A stretch of DNA of 64,000 nt from Granulicella sp. L60 (lineage in GTDB: Bacteria; Acidobacteriota; Terriglobia; Terriglobales; Acidobacteriaceae): contig NZ_LMUR01000022.1 in the NCBI RefSeq assembly GCF_009765825.1, positions 1-64,000 of the forward strand, read 5' to 3'. Both the position numbers and the translations under genes were made by a program. Shown here piece after piece: positions 1 through 8,747 of the stretch. The number at the start of each line of letters is the position of its first letter. The first letter of the stretch is position 1. Below the pieces are notes generated by a model. The model saw nothing but the letters and a program-made list of their open reading frames with translations, ran no database searches and was not told where the DNA came from.

Positions 1-1
1 A

Positions 2-1999
2 ATCGACACAGCACAAAATGCGCAAATAAACTTTGTGCGCACTATCAATTCGAATGTTCTTCTCCAACTCGGCTTTGGGTTCACGCGAGTCAACAATCAA
101 TCATTGCCTCTCAACTATGGTGTAAATGCAAGCGAAGCGCTGGGTTTGCCCGGAATTAACCTCGGCGATGCCACCACGTCGGGTCTCACGCCAGCATCAA
201 CCGCCGGTTACGGTGACATCGGCGACGGGGCCTTCATCCCAATCAAAGATATCGACAACACCTTTCAGGAGAATGGTTCGCTCTCGATCAATCACGGCAA
301 ACACAGCATCAAGGTTGGTGCGGCTTTAATCCGACGCCAAGCCGAGAATCTGCAAAACAACTACGGCATCGGCGACTATACGTTCAATGCTCTTAACCAG
401 GATGCGACGGGACTCGCAGCACTGCTCCAGGGAAACTTCACCAATGTGCAACGTTCCAACGACCTTGTCCCGCCGCACTATCGGAATTGGGAGCCAGACG
501 TTTTTATTCAAGACGACTTTCACGCTGCGTCGAATCTGACGCTTAATATCGGCCTACGTTATGAGGTACTGACCCCCTTTACCGAAGTGAAAAACGCACT
601 GACCAACTTCGATCCCGTGAGCGGTATTCTGCTGGTCGCTGGCCAGAACGGTGTAAACAAATACGCGGGGCTCAACCCCACCTACAGCAACCTTGGCCCT
701 CGCTTCGGTTTCGCATACACGCCAAAACCAAACTTGGTGCTTCGCGGGGGCTTTGGAATGTCCTACTTCCAAGGCAACTACACATCGAACGGCTCAGAAA
801 AGGCCCAGCCCTTCGTCTCTGACTACCAGTGCACTAACGGTAGCTGCTTGGTAAACCCCGCCACCGGTGTCGCGCCGACGCGGTTCTCACAAGGTCTGCC
901 CGCACCCACAGAATCCAGCGCCACGGATCCTTCGGGAAGTGTCAATGGTGTTCTCAATGCCGGGTTCCGTACATCTTATCTCGAACAATTCAACCTCGGC
1001 GTGGAACGGAGCTTCGGTGCCAATGTGCTAGAGATTACCTATGTCGGCGAACTTGGCAGGCATCTGGCTCAGATCACCAATGACCAGAACTCGCCAGCTC
1101 TGATCTCCAATTCTGCGCTCGCAGCATTGGCTACACAGCAGGGAACAACGCCTGCGGTCGCCTTTAACACTTTGCGTCCGTACCGCTCCACTTTGCCCAA
1201 CGCGACACAGATTGCCCAGTTCACAAGTACAGGCGCCTCCAACTATCAAGCGCTTCAGATCTCGTTGACCCGACGTGCTACGGCAGGCCTGACGGTCGGC
1301 GCCAACTACACGTGGGCGCACAGCCTTGACAACGTCCTGGGCTACAGCAATGAGGTTAATGATGGCTATGGAGCCGTTCCTACCCAACTTAGCACGATCG
1401 AGTACGGCAACAGTGACCTTGATCTCCGGAATCGCCTGAACTTTACTGCGAATTACGAACTGCCGTTCGGCAAGAACCTAAAAGGCGTTGCGGCATTAGC
1501 TGGCAAAGGCTGGCAGGCCAATACTCTGCTGCGCTGGTCAAGTGGCCTCCCCTTTACAGTGCTCCAGAATAACGGTGTTGTAAGCACAACGAACGGCTCT
1601 ACAGGCAATTCGCGTCCGAATCAAATTCACAGTGCTAACCGCAGTGGGTTTAATCTGAACGAATTCTTTGACACCACCGCGTTTCAGCCGCAGCTTTCTG
1701 GAACGTTGGGCTCCGAAGCCAGAAATCCCCTTTACGGCCCGCACTTCCGTCAGGTTGACTTTTCGGTCTTCAAGAGCTTCCCTGTCTACAAAGCGTCCAC
1801 CCTTGAGTTCCGTGTAGAAGCATTCAACATCGTGAACACAACGAACTTCGCCAATCCAAACAATACCTATAATGCTGTACCAACCGCCGGAAATCCGAAC
1901 CAGTACACCTACACAGCAAACAATGTCGGCCAAATCACAAGTGGATCGGCCAACTATGTTCCTCGGCAGATCCAGTTTGCACTCAAGTATCAGTTCTAA
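2..1999 (+). CDS. Oar-like TonB-dependent receptor, C-terminal part (5' end outside window)
   Basis: The reading frame is open from the first bases of the window, so the 665 residues seen are the C-terminal part of a larger protein. The sequence is rich in beta-strand repeats such as NLTLNIGLRYEVLTPF and VLRGGFGMSYFQGNYTSNG. It ends in an aromatic residue (ALKYQF), as outer-membrane barrels do. The pattern matches the very large TonB-dependent, Oar-like transporters abundant in Acidobacteria; the signal peptide, the regulatory-like domain and most of the plug are missing because of the window edge. The substrate is unknown (inference: a complex carbohydrate or peptide). A strong intrinsic terminator follows 13 bases after the stop, so it probably ends its transcription unit. 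Confidence 0.9.
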   Translation: MDTAQNAQINFVRTINSNVLLQLGFGFTRVNNQSLPLNYGVNASEALGLPGINLGDATTSGLTPASTAGYGDIGDGAFIPIKDIDNTFQENGSLSINHGKHSIKVGAALIRRQAENLQNNYGIGDYTFNALNQDATGLAALLQGNFTNVQRSNDLVPPHYRNWEPDVFIQDDFHAASNLTLNIGLRYEVLTPFTEVKNALTNFDPVSGILLVAGQNGVNKYAGLNPTYSNLGPRFGFAYTPKPNLVLRGGFGMSYFQGNYTSNGSEKAQPFVSDYQCTNGSCLVNPATGVAPTRFSQGLPAPTESSATDPSGSVNGVLNAGFRTSYLEQFNLGVERSFGANVLEITYVGELGRHLAQITNDQNSPALISNSALAALATQQGTTPAVAFNTLRPYRSTLPNATQIAQFTSTGASNYQALQISLTRRATAGLTVGANYTWAHSLDNVLGYSNEVNDGYGAVPTQLSTIEYGNSDLDLRNRLNFTANYELPFGKNLKGVAALAGKGWQANTLLRWSSGLPFTVLQNNGVVSTTNGSTGNSRPNQIHSANRSGFNLNEFFDTTAFQPQLSGTLGSEARNPLYGPHFRQVDFSVFKSFPVYKASTLEFRVEAFNIVNTTNFANPNNTYNAVPTAGNPNQYTYTANNVGQITSGSANYVPRQIQFALKYQF

Positions 2000-2010
2000 T
2001 TCATGCTCAA

Positions 2011-2475
2011 CTAAGACGCCCAGCGAGTGCTCGCTGGGCGTCTTGTTTTTGGATTACGAGCCGGCAGCAGAGTAACTAAAAGCGCAATGACGACCAATAT
2101 CAGTATTGCGATGCTAAACGTAGCCGGATCATGAGCACCTACGCCGAACAGAAGATTGGAAAACAAGCGCGTAGTCAGCAGCGCGAGTATTAGGCCAAGG
2201 AGCTGTCCCTGTGACAATCAGCCTCAGACTTCGTTCCATCGCCAGGCGCAGGATGTCACTCCTATCTGCTCCCAATGTCGGGCGAACGCCAATCTCGTGA
2301 GTTTGTTGTGCCACCAGAAATGCAATAACTCAGTGAAGTCCAATGAGTGCATGGCAAGGCCTGTCAAGGCGAAGAAGCTGATGAGCAGGGAGTGGAATTT
2401 TGGTTGATCGGTGAGCCCACGCCTCCACCTTGAAGACCTCCAGATCGACTCTCTCGACAAGACCTTCGTCCAGTA
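2011..2475 (-). pseudogene. Remnant of an acidobacterial (ADOP/MacB-FtsX type) ABC transporter permease
   Basis: Three pieces of one protein appear on the minus strand in different frames. Going 3' along the gene they are DQPKFHSLLISFFALTGLA (about 2415-2355), AQQTHEIGVRPTLGADRSD (from 2314) and LLFGVGAHDPATFSIAI followed by a hydrophobic helix and LLPAR (about 2160-2050). These match the C-terminal third of MacB/FtsX-like permeases of the ADOP family, which normally exceed 800 residues. At least two frameshifts separate the pieces and the N-terminal two thirds are gone. The normal C-terminal tail is replaced by codons read from the terminator of the neighbouring gene. Non-functional. Confidence 0.75.
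2013..2050 (+). terminator. Intrinsic terminator after TonB receptor
   Basis: A perfect 15-bp inverted repeat, AAGACGCCCAGCGAG (2013-2027) paired with 2030-2044, has a two-base spacer and is followed by GTTTTT. It is well placed to end the receptor transcript. The minus-strand permease remnant reads into this hairpin and acquires its stop from it. Confidence 0.9.
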
Positions 2476-2859
2476 GAGCCAGGTGCCTTTCAGATTGGCG
2501 GAACTGGACGGACTGTGGACTACAGGGCTTCGCGAGAGGTCATTGCCACCGCCTCGCATTCCGGGGGCGCAGAAGCGAGCCCGTCCGTCTTCTGACCCCG
2601 CAATGCCCGCCCTGTACACTCGTAAGCACTCGTCCCAAGGCGAGTTCCTAAACCGAACAGGCCATTGTGAAGATGGTCTGAATGACAAACAATTGCTGTC
2701 ACAAACTGCGGCTCGAGTCGTGCTGCGTCGCGCTCGATCCTTTGGAGTCTTATGCAGATCATAAAAAGAGGTTGTACCTACTGTCCGCCGCCCCCTCGCA
2801 ACCCTCACGCCCCCGGTGCCCGCCGAGACTGGGAGACCCACCCGTCGTGGATCGCCGGA
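2476..2859. other. Non-coding stretch between permease remnant and orphan ORF
   Basis: Short overlapping frames on both strands give low-complexity, arginine- and serine-rich translations without recognisable domains. It probably belongs to the same decayed DNA as the permease remnant. I found no RNA gene or repeat here. Confidence 0.4.
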
Positions 2860-3204
2860 ATGGAAGCTCTGAATGCTTATGGCGACTGGGTAAGTTCCTT
2901 CGTATTACCTATCGCCTTTCAATGGATCGAAGAGCACAAGGAGGACGTTTACGCTTCCGTGCCGGAAGATCTCAAAGATGATGTCGGCGTCGTCATCGCT
3001 GCCGCTTTCAGGCTGGTTAAGGAGCTTCCACCCTACGCGGTCGGACTGCAGAAGCGCACAGATCACGAAGCGGACCTGGCCAGCACGACTCACGATGAAT
3101 CCAGCATCAATCCGGTATGGGCGGGCATCACAAATCAGGTACGAGCCTGCACGGAAGAAGCATTCGCAAAGCAGGCGTTGCTTCTCGGCGACGGTCCGGA
3201 GTAA
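2860..3204 (+). CDS. Hypothetical protein, 114 aa
   Basis: From the ATG at 2860 the frame gives a soluble, acidic protein with a plausible amphipathic composition (WIEEHKEDVYASVPEDLKDD, then a helix VGVVIAAAFRLVKELP). The same frame is open further upstream to 2752, but that part is proline- and arginine-rich and looks non-coding. No domain is recognised. There is no clear Shine-Dalgarno site. It lies in a zone of decaying genes, between the permease remnant and a convergent diguanylate cyclase, so it could itself be a surviving fragment. Confidence 0.4.
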   Translation: MEALNAYGDWVSSFVLPIAFQWIEEHKEDVYASVPEDLKDDVGVVIAAAFRLVKELPPYAVGLQKRTDHEADLASTTHDESSINPVWAGITNQVRACTEEAFAKQALLLGDGPE

Positions 3205-3363
3205 CGGCGGCACACTGATCCAACGATGCCCAGCGCGCTATACGGAGCCCTGCACCCGCACACGGGATTTTGGGCAGCCACGAACAGGACACCGCGTCTC
3301 AGGTCTTGTCGTGGTTGCCCAGCAGGCTCCCAGCGGGATGTGGCATCGGGATGCGGCACGAGG

Positions 3364-5295
3364 CTAGCGCGCGTAAATTGAGAGATCCGATTCAGCCTGA
3401 ATCACGCAATTGCGTCCGGACTTCTTAGCCCGATAGAGAGCTGCATCGACGGCACGAATGACGGCCTCAGCTCCTTCTTGTGACCGAAGAATCGACACCA
3501 CGCCAAAACTTATGGTGACCTGCAGCATGGTCTCGCCATCCAAAATACGCGCTGACTGCGCTGCTGCGCGCAGTTGTTCGCCGCGCAGCAGCGCGCTTTC
3601 AATCCCGCAATTCGGCAGGATCATTAGAAATTCCTCGCCACCGTACCGGCCCACGCAGTCATACGGCCGCAGGCACTGCGTGAACACGTTGCCAATCTCT
3701 TTCAATACCAGGTCCCCTGCCAGGTGCCCGAAGCTATCGTTGACCTTCTTGAAATGGTCGATATCGGCCAGTATCACGCTGAGGGGCGTGCCTTCGCGAA
3801 TCGAGCGGATCATCTCCTGGCTCAATCGCTCGACGATGACACGGTGATTCCACAGGCCAGTCAAACCATCATGTTCAGCGTGATGCCGCATCCGGTCGCT
3901 GGCGTGCAGCAGTTCCAGCTTCTCTCGTTTCAGCACCTCCTGCTGCAGTTGATCCTCGCGAACGCTGTTATAAACCGCGTAAATAAGAGCAACGAACAGG
4001 AGCGCAGCGGCAATCGTGGTGAGAGAGATGCCATTGCCATCGAGGAAAAACATAGGCGAGTCGATCTTGTCCGCGATCGACCAACCGGTGAACTGGCGCC
4101 CCTGTTTAACGGCGTAGCCGAACACTAGCATCATCTCGTCGAGAAAGGCCAGGCTGGCCACCAGCCAGCGCGCCGAATCGAACCGCTTACGCCGGAACAG
4201 CGCATAGCCCACCAGAACCAGGGGAAAGATCTGAAACAGGAAAGAGAAGAACGTCAATACGGCGTCGAACACCTGCGCACGTGCCGTCCATTGCGGATTC
4301 CAACTGACCGCAACCAGCACACCATCCAGAACCTCTCCTGTAGCGTAGATCGCAGCGCAGATCCGTGTGATCCGGCCAATGGTGCGCTCCTCGTGAAGAC
4401 AGAGAAGCCATAGAAGAAGAAACCACAGCGATATGTCCTGCAACGCGTATACGGGTTGCGCAGCTCCCATCGCCAGGGAGTATGGCAAGCTCAAATGAGC
4501 ATTCAACAGAAGGAGAATAGTTGGTTGAGCGATCGCAAAGCCTGCGGTCCACAGCAAGACCCATCTGCTGGGAGTTCCCAACCAGAGCAGAAAGCTCACA
4601 CAGGCGATCACGGCGCAAATAAGATTGACGCCAAAATTGAGTTGCCGGCTGCGCAACCACTGAAACTGATCCGCCGCCGCCGCAGTGGTTATGGCTTCAG
4701 AACTCCCGATCAAAGGCGCAGCATCAAAACCGCCGCGCTCACCGGAATCGTCGGAGAGCAGGGGGGCCTTCCAGACGCGCACCGCAAGGACACCCGTCCG
4801 CACCTGGCCGAGCTGAAAAGTCTGCATCGGCTGCGAAAGGCGCCAGACTGGACGAGGCGGCAACCTGCCATTACGCCCGATCAGCGATCCATTCCAGTAA
4901 ACCTCGTAGGAGTCGTTGACATTCGGTACCAGCAGGGAGAAATCCTGAGCCCGCCCCCCCGACCATGCGATGAGCACGATCGAGCAGCGGTACCAGGCGA
5001 GACCTGTCAGCTGGGCATGCCCTTGCTTACCCCACGGCTGGGCCGCGCTCAGCCGCTCCCAGCCAGAGCTATCGAACGTCGGACTTGCCCACGCGGGATC
5101 GTCTCCAGGGTGAAACTGCCATGGGCCGTCAAGCGTAAAAGTCTCCTTGCCCAGCCCGTCGAGAACGAGAGGGGAGGCCACCATGCTCTGCGCGCAGGCT
5201 CGCATCGAATGCACCCCTGCGAGGGCGAAGGCAAGCATAACAAAGGCACCAACGAGTTGCAGGTTGACATGTCTGGAACGCATGTTGCTTAGCAT
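3364..5295 (-). CDS. Membrane diguanylate cyclase with periplasmic sensor domain (7TMR-DISM-like)
   Basis: Protein of 643 aa. An N-terminal signal/anchor (LVGAFVMLAFALAGV) leads into a periplasmic jelly-roll-like region of about 170 residues (DGPWQFHPGDDP...), reminiscent of the sugar-binding fold of 7TMR-DISM receptors. A run of about seven hydrophobic helices (roughly residues 215-435) and a C-terminal GGDEF domain follow. The active motif is GGEEF. A canonical RxxD product-inhibition site (RPYD) sits exactly five residues before it, so feedback inhibition by cyclic di-GMP is expected. The probable reaction is two GTP to cyclic di-GMP, triggered by an extracytoplasmic ligand. It faces the ATPase remnant, whose 3' end is lost just upstream of this start. 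Confidence 0.92.
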   Translation of the reverse strand: MLSNMRSRHVNLQLVGAFVMLAFALAGVHSMRACAQSMVASPLVLDGLGKETFTLDGPWQFHPGDDPAWASPTFDSSGWERLSAAQPWGKQGHAQLTGLAWYRCSIVLIAWSGGRAQDFSLLVPNVNDSYEVYWNGSLIGRNGRLPPRPVWRLSQPMQTFQLGQVRTGVLAVRVWKAPLLSDDSGERGGFDAAPLIGSSEAITTAAAADQFQWLRSRQLNFGVNLICAVIACVSFLLWLGTPSRWVLLWTAGFAIAQPTILLLLNAHLSLPYSLAMGAAQPVYALQDISLWFLLLWLLCLHEERTIGRITRICAAIYATGEVLDGVLVAVSWNPQWTARAQVFDAVLTFFSFLFQIFPLVLVGYALFRRKRFDSARWLVASLAFLDEMMLVFGYAVKQGRQFTGWSIADKIDSPMFFLDGNGISLTTIAAALLFVALIYAVYNSVREDQLQQEVLKREKLELLHASDRMRHHAEHDGLTGLWNHRVIVERLSQEMIRSIREGTPLSVILADIDHFKKVNDSFGHLAGDLVLKEIGNVFTQCLRPYDCVGRYGGEEFLMILPNCGIESALLRGEQLRAAAQSARILDGETMLQVTISFGVVSILRSQEGAEAVIRAVDAALYRAKKSGRNCVIQAESDLSIYAR

Positions 5296-5329
5296 ACAAA
5301 CTAAACTCAGCTTCGCGGTTGTGATAAGC

Positions 5330-6190
5330 GCTAAGGTGGGAACATGCTCTTCTTGTGAAAATCGACGAGCAAGCCCAGCTTGCCGTTTGCCGCTTCAAAC
5401 TTGGCTTTGAAATCGCCCTCATCGTCTTGATTAATGGCCCGGTAGACCGCCCAAATTCACCTTCAACCTCTTCGTACAGAGAGACGAGCGCAGCTTCCGA
5501 AACCTCGCAATAGGTTTTGTAAGCTGCCTTCTCCAGGGCAGCTTCAGCTTTTTTTCTTCCGCGTCGCATCTAGCAAGACGTAGATTGCGTAGTCGCTCCT
5601 GCGCCACTACCAGCAAGCGCGGTCGCCAGGTGTTTGGGAGTTTCGGCAACTTTCGCAGCGGCTGCAGTAAGTGCCCGGATGCGAATAACTGCTGTAGTGA
5701 TTTCGCGGGAGTTTTTAAGATCTGCTCACGAATAGCCTGAGCTTCCCGTGATCGCTCCAGCTTGTCGCGCAGATGCGCTCGCAGTTGCTCCATGTTCCAG
5801 GCTGTGTCGCACAGAGGGCAGTTCGGACCATCGACGAGGCCCAGCCCGTTCTGCACAAACGCGTGGCGGTTGATCGAAGCAAGCAGTGAAGGAGCAGCCT
5901 CAATTTTGGCCATACCCTGCAGCAGCTCGACGAATGATACAAGATCGCTCTCGAAGCCCTTTACTGCAGGCCTCAACACGTCCGCGATGGCGATTCTTTT
6001 GACTGCTGCGCACCTTCCTGAGCCGACCCCTCCGAAATACCCTCGGAAAGCTTTGCCGTCCGCAGGCCCTCTATTGTTCTAACTTCGGCACTGGTCCAAT
6101 GTCGATTGCGAATAGAACGAATTGCGTTTTGTGCGTATTCGACGAATGGGCCGTTTATCTCCTGCTTGGATTCAAACACCGCATACACAG
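5330..6190 (-). pseudogene. Decayed SMC/AAA-like ATPase with CPxC (zinc-hook-like) motif
   Basis: The minus strand holds pieces of one long coiled-coil protein in changing frames. An upstream piece, VEYAQNAIRSIRNRHW, lies at about 6150-6080. A central piece of about 180 codons from 5979 contains GPNCPLCDTAW and then helical, charged sequence. A downstream piece holds ALVSLYEEVEGEF and, one frame over, QDDEGDFKAKFEA and GKLGLLVDFHKKSMFP (about 5440-5335). The CPLC motif in a coiled coil and the ending resemble SMC/RecN/RloC-type ATPases, in which Walker A lies N-terminal and Walker B near the C-terminus. Both ends and several frames are lost, so it is dead. What replaced its 3' end is the diguanylate cyclase gene. 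Confidence 0.65.
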
Positions 6191-6277
6191 ATTCAGCCGG
6201 AACGATGAGTAGTTACCGATCACGGCAGGCCGCGCTTACAAGATTAGGGCTCGTTTCCTTATCGCTTTGAGAACTCT

Positions 6278-7054
6278 CTAGTTCTGACCTTTTTGACGTT
6301 TGAAATATGCAATCAGATCCGAGCGCTCCTGGGCTGATGGAACATGGAAGTCCATCTTGTTGTCAGGCACTAATATGTCGGGATCCTTGAGCCATTTCTC
6401 CAGCGTGGTTTCATCCCACATTATTCCGGAGTTCTTCAAACCGGCAGAGTAGCCGAAGCCTGTCACGCCTGCGGCCTTCCTGCCAAAGACTCCGGCAAGC
6501 GGCGGTCCTTCATGACCCTCCCCTGTCGCATGACAACCCGTGCATCGTTTCTCGAATACGGACTGACCGCGTATGGGATCGCCAGAGCCGCTCAAGCTCG
6601 CCTCCTGGTGGCTACTGGTTTCCATCATCGAGAGAGATGCGACGTCTGTTGATGTCAGTCTGGAGTCCCAATGCAGAAGTCGATATTGCAGAGGCGGCAT
6701 GTCCCCCCTCTTTGCTTCGTGAATCATCTGTCCGAACAGTGCGACCTGTTGATCGGGAGGAATCTGGTCCCAAAGCGAGAGATTCATCTTTTTGCGCGCC
6801 TCAACGATATCCCGCTCGATCAACCAGGAGCCGGGTGCCAGCCGTGCATAGACCGGCCATCTCGTCTCGTTCGAGTGACAGTCAGCGCACTTGGTCACCA
6901 GAACACTTTTCGCACCCGCAGGGATATTGGCGCCTTGGAGCAGTGTGTTGAGCCCCTTTCGAGGCTCGACACGCGGGTTCCCGAAGGGATGTACAAACGA
7001 CAGTCCCGTTAGACAAACAACAAACAACGCGATCACTTCACCGAGATGTTTCAA
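6278..7054 (-). CDS. Di-heme cytochrome c (heme-binding domain plus class I cytochrome c)
   Basis: Protein of 258 aa starting at TTG (7054). The start overlaps the TGA of the metallophosphoesterase as TTGA, with GGAGG five bases upstream, so the two are translationally coupled. A membrane anchor or signal (LGEVIALFVVCLTGLSFVH) comes first. Then comes a heme-binding domain with CADCHSNETRWPVYA (Haem_bd type, followed by a WLIERDIVEAR helix), and then a class I cytochrome c domain with CTGCH and a likely distal methionine in NKMDFHVPS. It is probably a periplasmic electron carrier working with its operon partner. The same frame is open far upstream, but that part only shadows the phosphoesterase. 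Confidence 0.88.
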   Translation of the reverse strand: MKHLGEVIALFVVCLTGLSFVHPFGNPRVEPRKGLNTLLQGANIPAGAKSVLVTKCADCHSNETRWPVYARLAPGSWLIERDIVEARKKMNLSLWDQIPPDQQVALFGQMIHEAKRGDMPPLQYRLLHWDSRLTSTDVASLSMMETSSHQEASLSGSGDPIRGQSVFEKRCTGCHATGEGHEGPPLAGVFGRKAAGVTGFGYSAGLKNSGIMWDETTLEKWLKDPDILVPDNKMDFHVPSAQERSDLIAYFKRQKGQN

Positions 7055-8052
7055 GCGCCCTCCGCCAGCGAGTGATCCACCACAGCGAGGTGGCTGTGTC
7101 CGCGAACGACCTTGACGTTGGTAACGCCGAGCACGCTCTGCAGTTTGCCGGCTGGAACAGCCATCGGTCCCGGGTTCGGCGCACTTCCCGGTGCAGGCTG
7201 CGGGAATGCCGTGGCCATCGCTGTATGAAAGGCAACGTTGCCCTCTACTTTCTGAACGACCTGATGAATGTGGCCGTTCAACACGGTGACCGAGCCAAAG
7301 CGTTTCAGAAGAGCCAGCGCCTGCGCACCATCGGCCGTACCCCAGCCCCACTTCTCATAGACCATCCACAACGGAATATGCGCGAAAACTACAATGGGTG
7401 TCGAAGCGCTCAAGGCCGCCAGATCGGACTTAAGCCAGGCGAGCTGTTCCGCGCCGAGATTTCCCATCGCATCGACCTGAACGCAGTTGTTCAGCCCAAT
7501 GAAGTGGACGCCCTTGTGGCTGTAGCTATACCAACCATTCCCGACGGTGCCCTTGCCGAACCGTTGCTTATACAGCGCGCCATCATCGAGCGAAAAATCA
7601 TGCTCGCCCGGAACGTAAAACACCTCTCCAACCTTTGCGCTTTTAATGACCTGCGCAGCTGTATCGAACTCCGAAGTCTTCGAGTTCTGTGTGATGTCGC
7701 CGGTATGAATCATGAAATCCGGTGCCTTCATGCCTGCCGGAACGATGTTGATCTTATCGATAGCTTTTTGCAGTGTTCCCGTTACATCCGGATTCGCGCC
7801 CTTATTGAATCCAATGTGACTGTCGCTGATCTGGACAAAGGAGAAATCCTCGATCTTTCCTGTACCCGCGCCACCATTGGCCTTCATCGTCTGAGCCAGC
7901 AACTTGGACGCCGGAACTCCGCCTACCATTGTCCAAAGGAGGCCCGTGCCTGCCCATGCCATGCACCCCAGAAAGTTGCGTCTGTCGATTCCGTCGCCTG
8001 CCGGCTGCGCTTGATTGTCCTGCACTACTTCGTCTTCGGTTAATCGATTCAT
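7051..8052 (-). CDS. Tat-exported metallophosphoesterase
   Basis: Protein of 333 aa. The ATG at 8052 has GGAG six bases upstream, which I prefer to the longer frame beginning at 8121. It has a twin-arginine signal (DRRNFLGC, residues 23-30, then a hydrophobic helix). The calcineurin-like metal site is complete: D77xH79, GD119, a variant GEHD (149-152, usually GNHD), H225 and GHIH (260-263). It is likely a periplasmic di-metal phosphoesterase of unknown substrate. It is divergent from the ECF sigma gene and co-transcribed with the cytochrome. This gene order suggests control by that sigma factor. Confidence 0.9.
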   Translation of the reverse strand: MNRLTEDEVVQDNQAQPAGDGIDRRNFLGCMAWAGTGLLWTMVGGVPASKLLAQTMKANGGAGTGKIEDFSFVQISDSHIGFNKGANPDVTGTLQKAIDKINIVPAGMKAPDFMIHTGDITQNSKTSEFDTAAQVIKSAKVGEVFYVPGEHDFSLDDGALYKQRFGKGTVGNGWYSYSHKGVHFIGLNNCVQVDAMGNLGAEQLAWLKSDLAALSASTPIVVFAHIPLWMVYEKWGWGTADGAQALALLKRFGSVTVLNGHIHQVVQKVEGNVAFHTAMATAFPQPAPGSAPNPGPMAVPAGKLQSVLGVTNVKVVRGHSHLAVVDHSLAEGA

Positions 8053-8141
8053 ATCGAACTCCATTGATTCTGATTGCCTGCACAATGGAGAACTACCGAA
8101 GCCCGCTTTTATTCTCCGCAACCCACAAATAAAAAGGATGG

Positions 8142-8159
8142 AATAAACCGACGGTTATT
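8142..8159. promoter_or_regulatory. Inverted repeat in the divergent ECF/metallophosphoesterase promoter region
   Basis: AATAAACCG (8142-8150) and CGGTTATT (8152-8159) form an imperfect palindrome in the 120-bp gap between the divergent starts. It is the only symmetrical element there and could be a regulator site or part of overlapping ECF promoters. This is inference only. Confidence 0.4.
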
Positions 8160-8174
8160 TGGTTTAGGCTTAGC

Positions 8175-8747
8175 ATGTCTCATGTTCAGGGCCAACTCGA
8201 GGAATTTCGCACCATGCCCTCCCCTTTCCATAGCGCATCCTTCGAACAACTCGCGCTGCCTCTTCTGCCATCGCTCTACAGCCACGCGTTCTGGCTCAGC
8301 CGCAATCATGCAGACGCGGAGGACCTTGTGCAGGAGGCCATCTCCAAGGCGCTGCGTGCCTTCGACTCCTTTCAGTCAGGCACCAACTTCAAAGCCTGGA
8401 TCTTCCGTATCCTCCGAAACACGTTCCTCACCTCGCGTACCGGTATCGCGGCCTCACGCACAGTTTTTCTGGAAGACCGTTCCGACCTGCCCGACACCAT
8501 CGACGCGAATCCGACGCCGGAAGAACATCTCATTCGACTCGACAATCAAGCGGCGATCAACCGGGCTCTTGATGATCTCCACCCAGACCTTCGTGAGGTG
8601 TTGCTTCTGTGCGATGTGGAGGAGCTCAAATACAAGGACATTGCGTTAGTCCTCGATGTTCCGATCGGTACTGTGATGTCGCGTATCTCTCGCGCTCGGC
8701 GCACCCTTCATCAACAGTTGAAACTGCAACTCGGGGAATCGCTATGA
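8175..8747 (+). CDS. ECF-family RNA polymerase sigma factor
   Basis: Up to 190 aa. Region 2 is visible as HAFWLSRNHADAEDLVQEA with the DNA-melting helix FKAWIFRILRNTF. Region 4 is the helix-turn-helix around LREVLLLCDVEELKYKDIA and VPIGTVMSRISRARRTL. An alternative start at 8214 (MPSPFHS...) has GAGGA about ten bases upstream and would give 177 aa; it is at least as likely as 8175. The last codons overlap the anti-sigma start (ATGA). The pair faces a metallophosphoesterase-cytochrome operon, its probable target. It is probably also autoregulated. Confidence 0.92.
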   Translation: MSHVQGQLEEFRTMPSPFHSASFEQLALPLLPSLYSHAFWLSRNHADAEDLVQEAISKALRAFDSFQSGTNFKAWIFRILRNTFLTSRTGIAASRTVFLEDRSDLPDTIDANPTPEEHLIRLDNQAAINRALDDLHPDLREVLLLCDVEELKYKDIALVLDVPIGTVMSRISRARRTLHQQLKLQLGESL

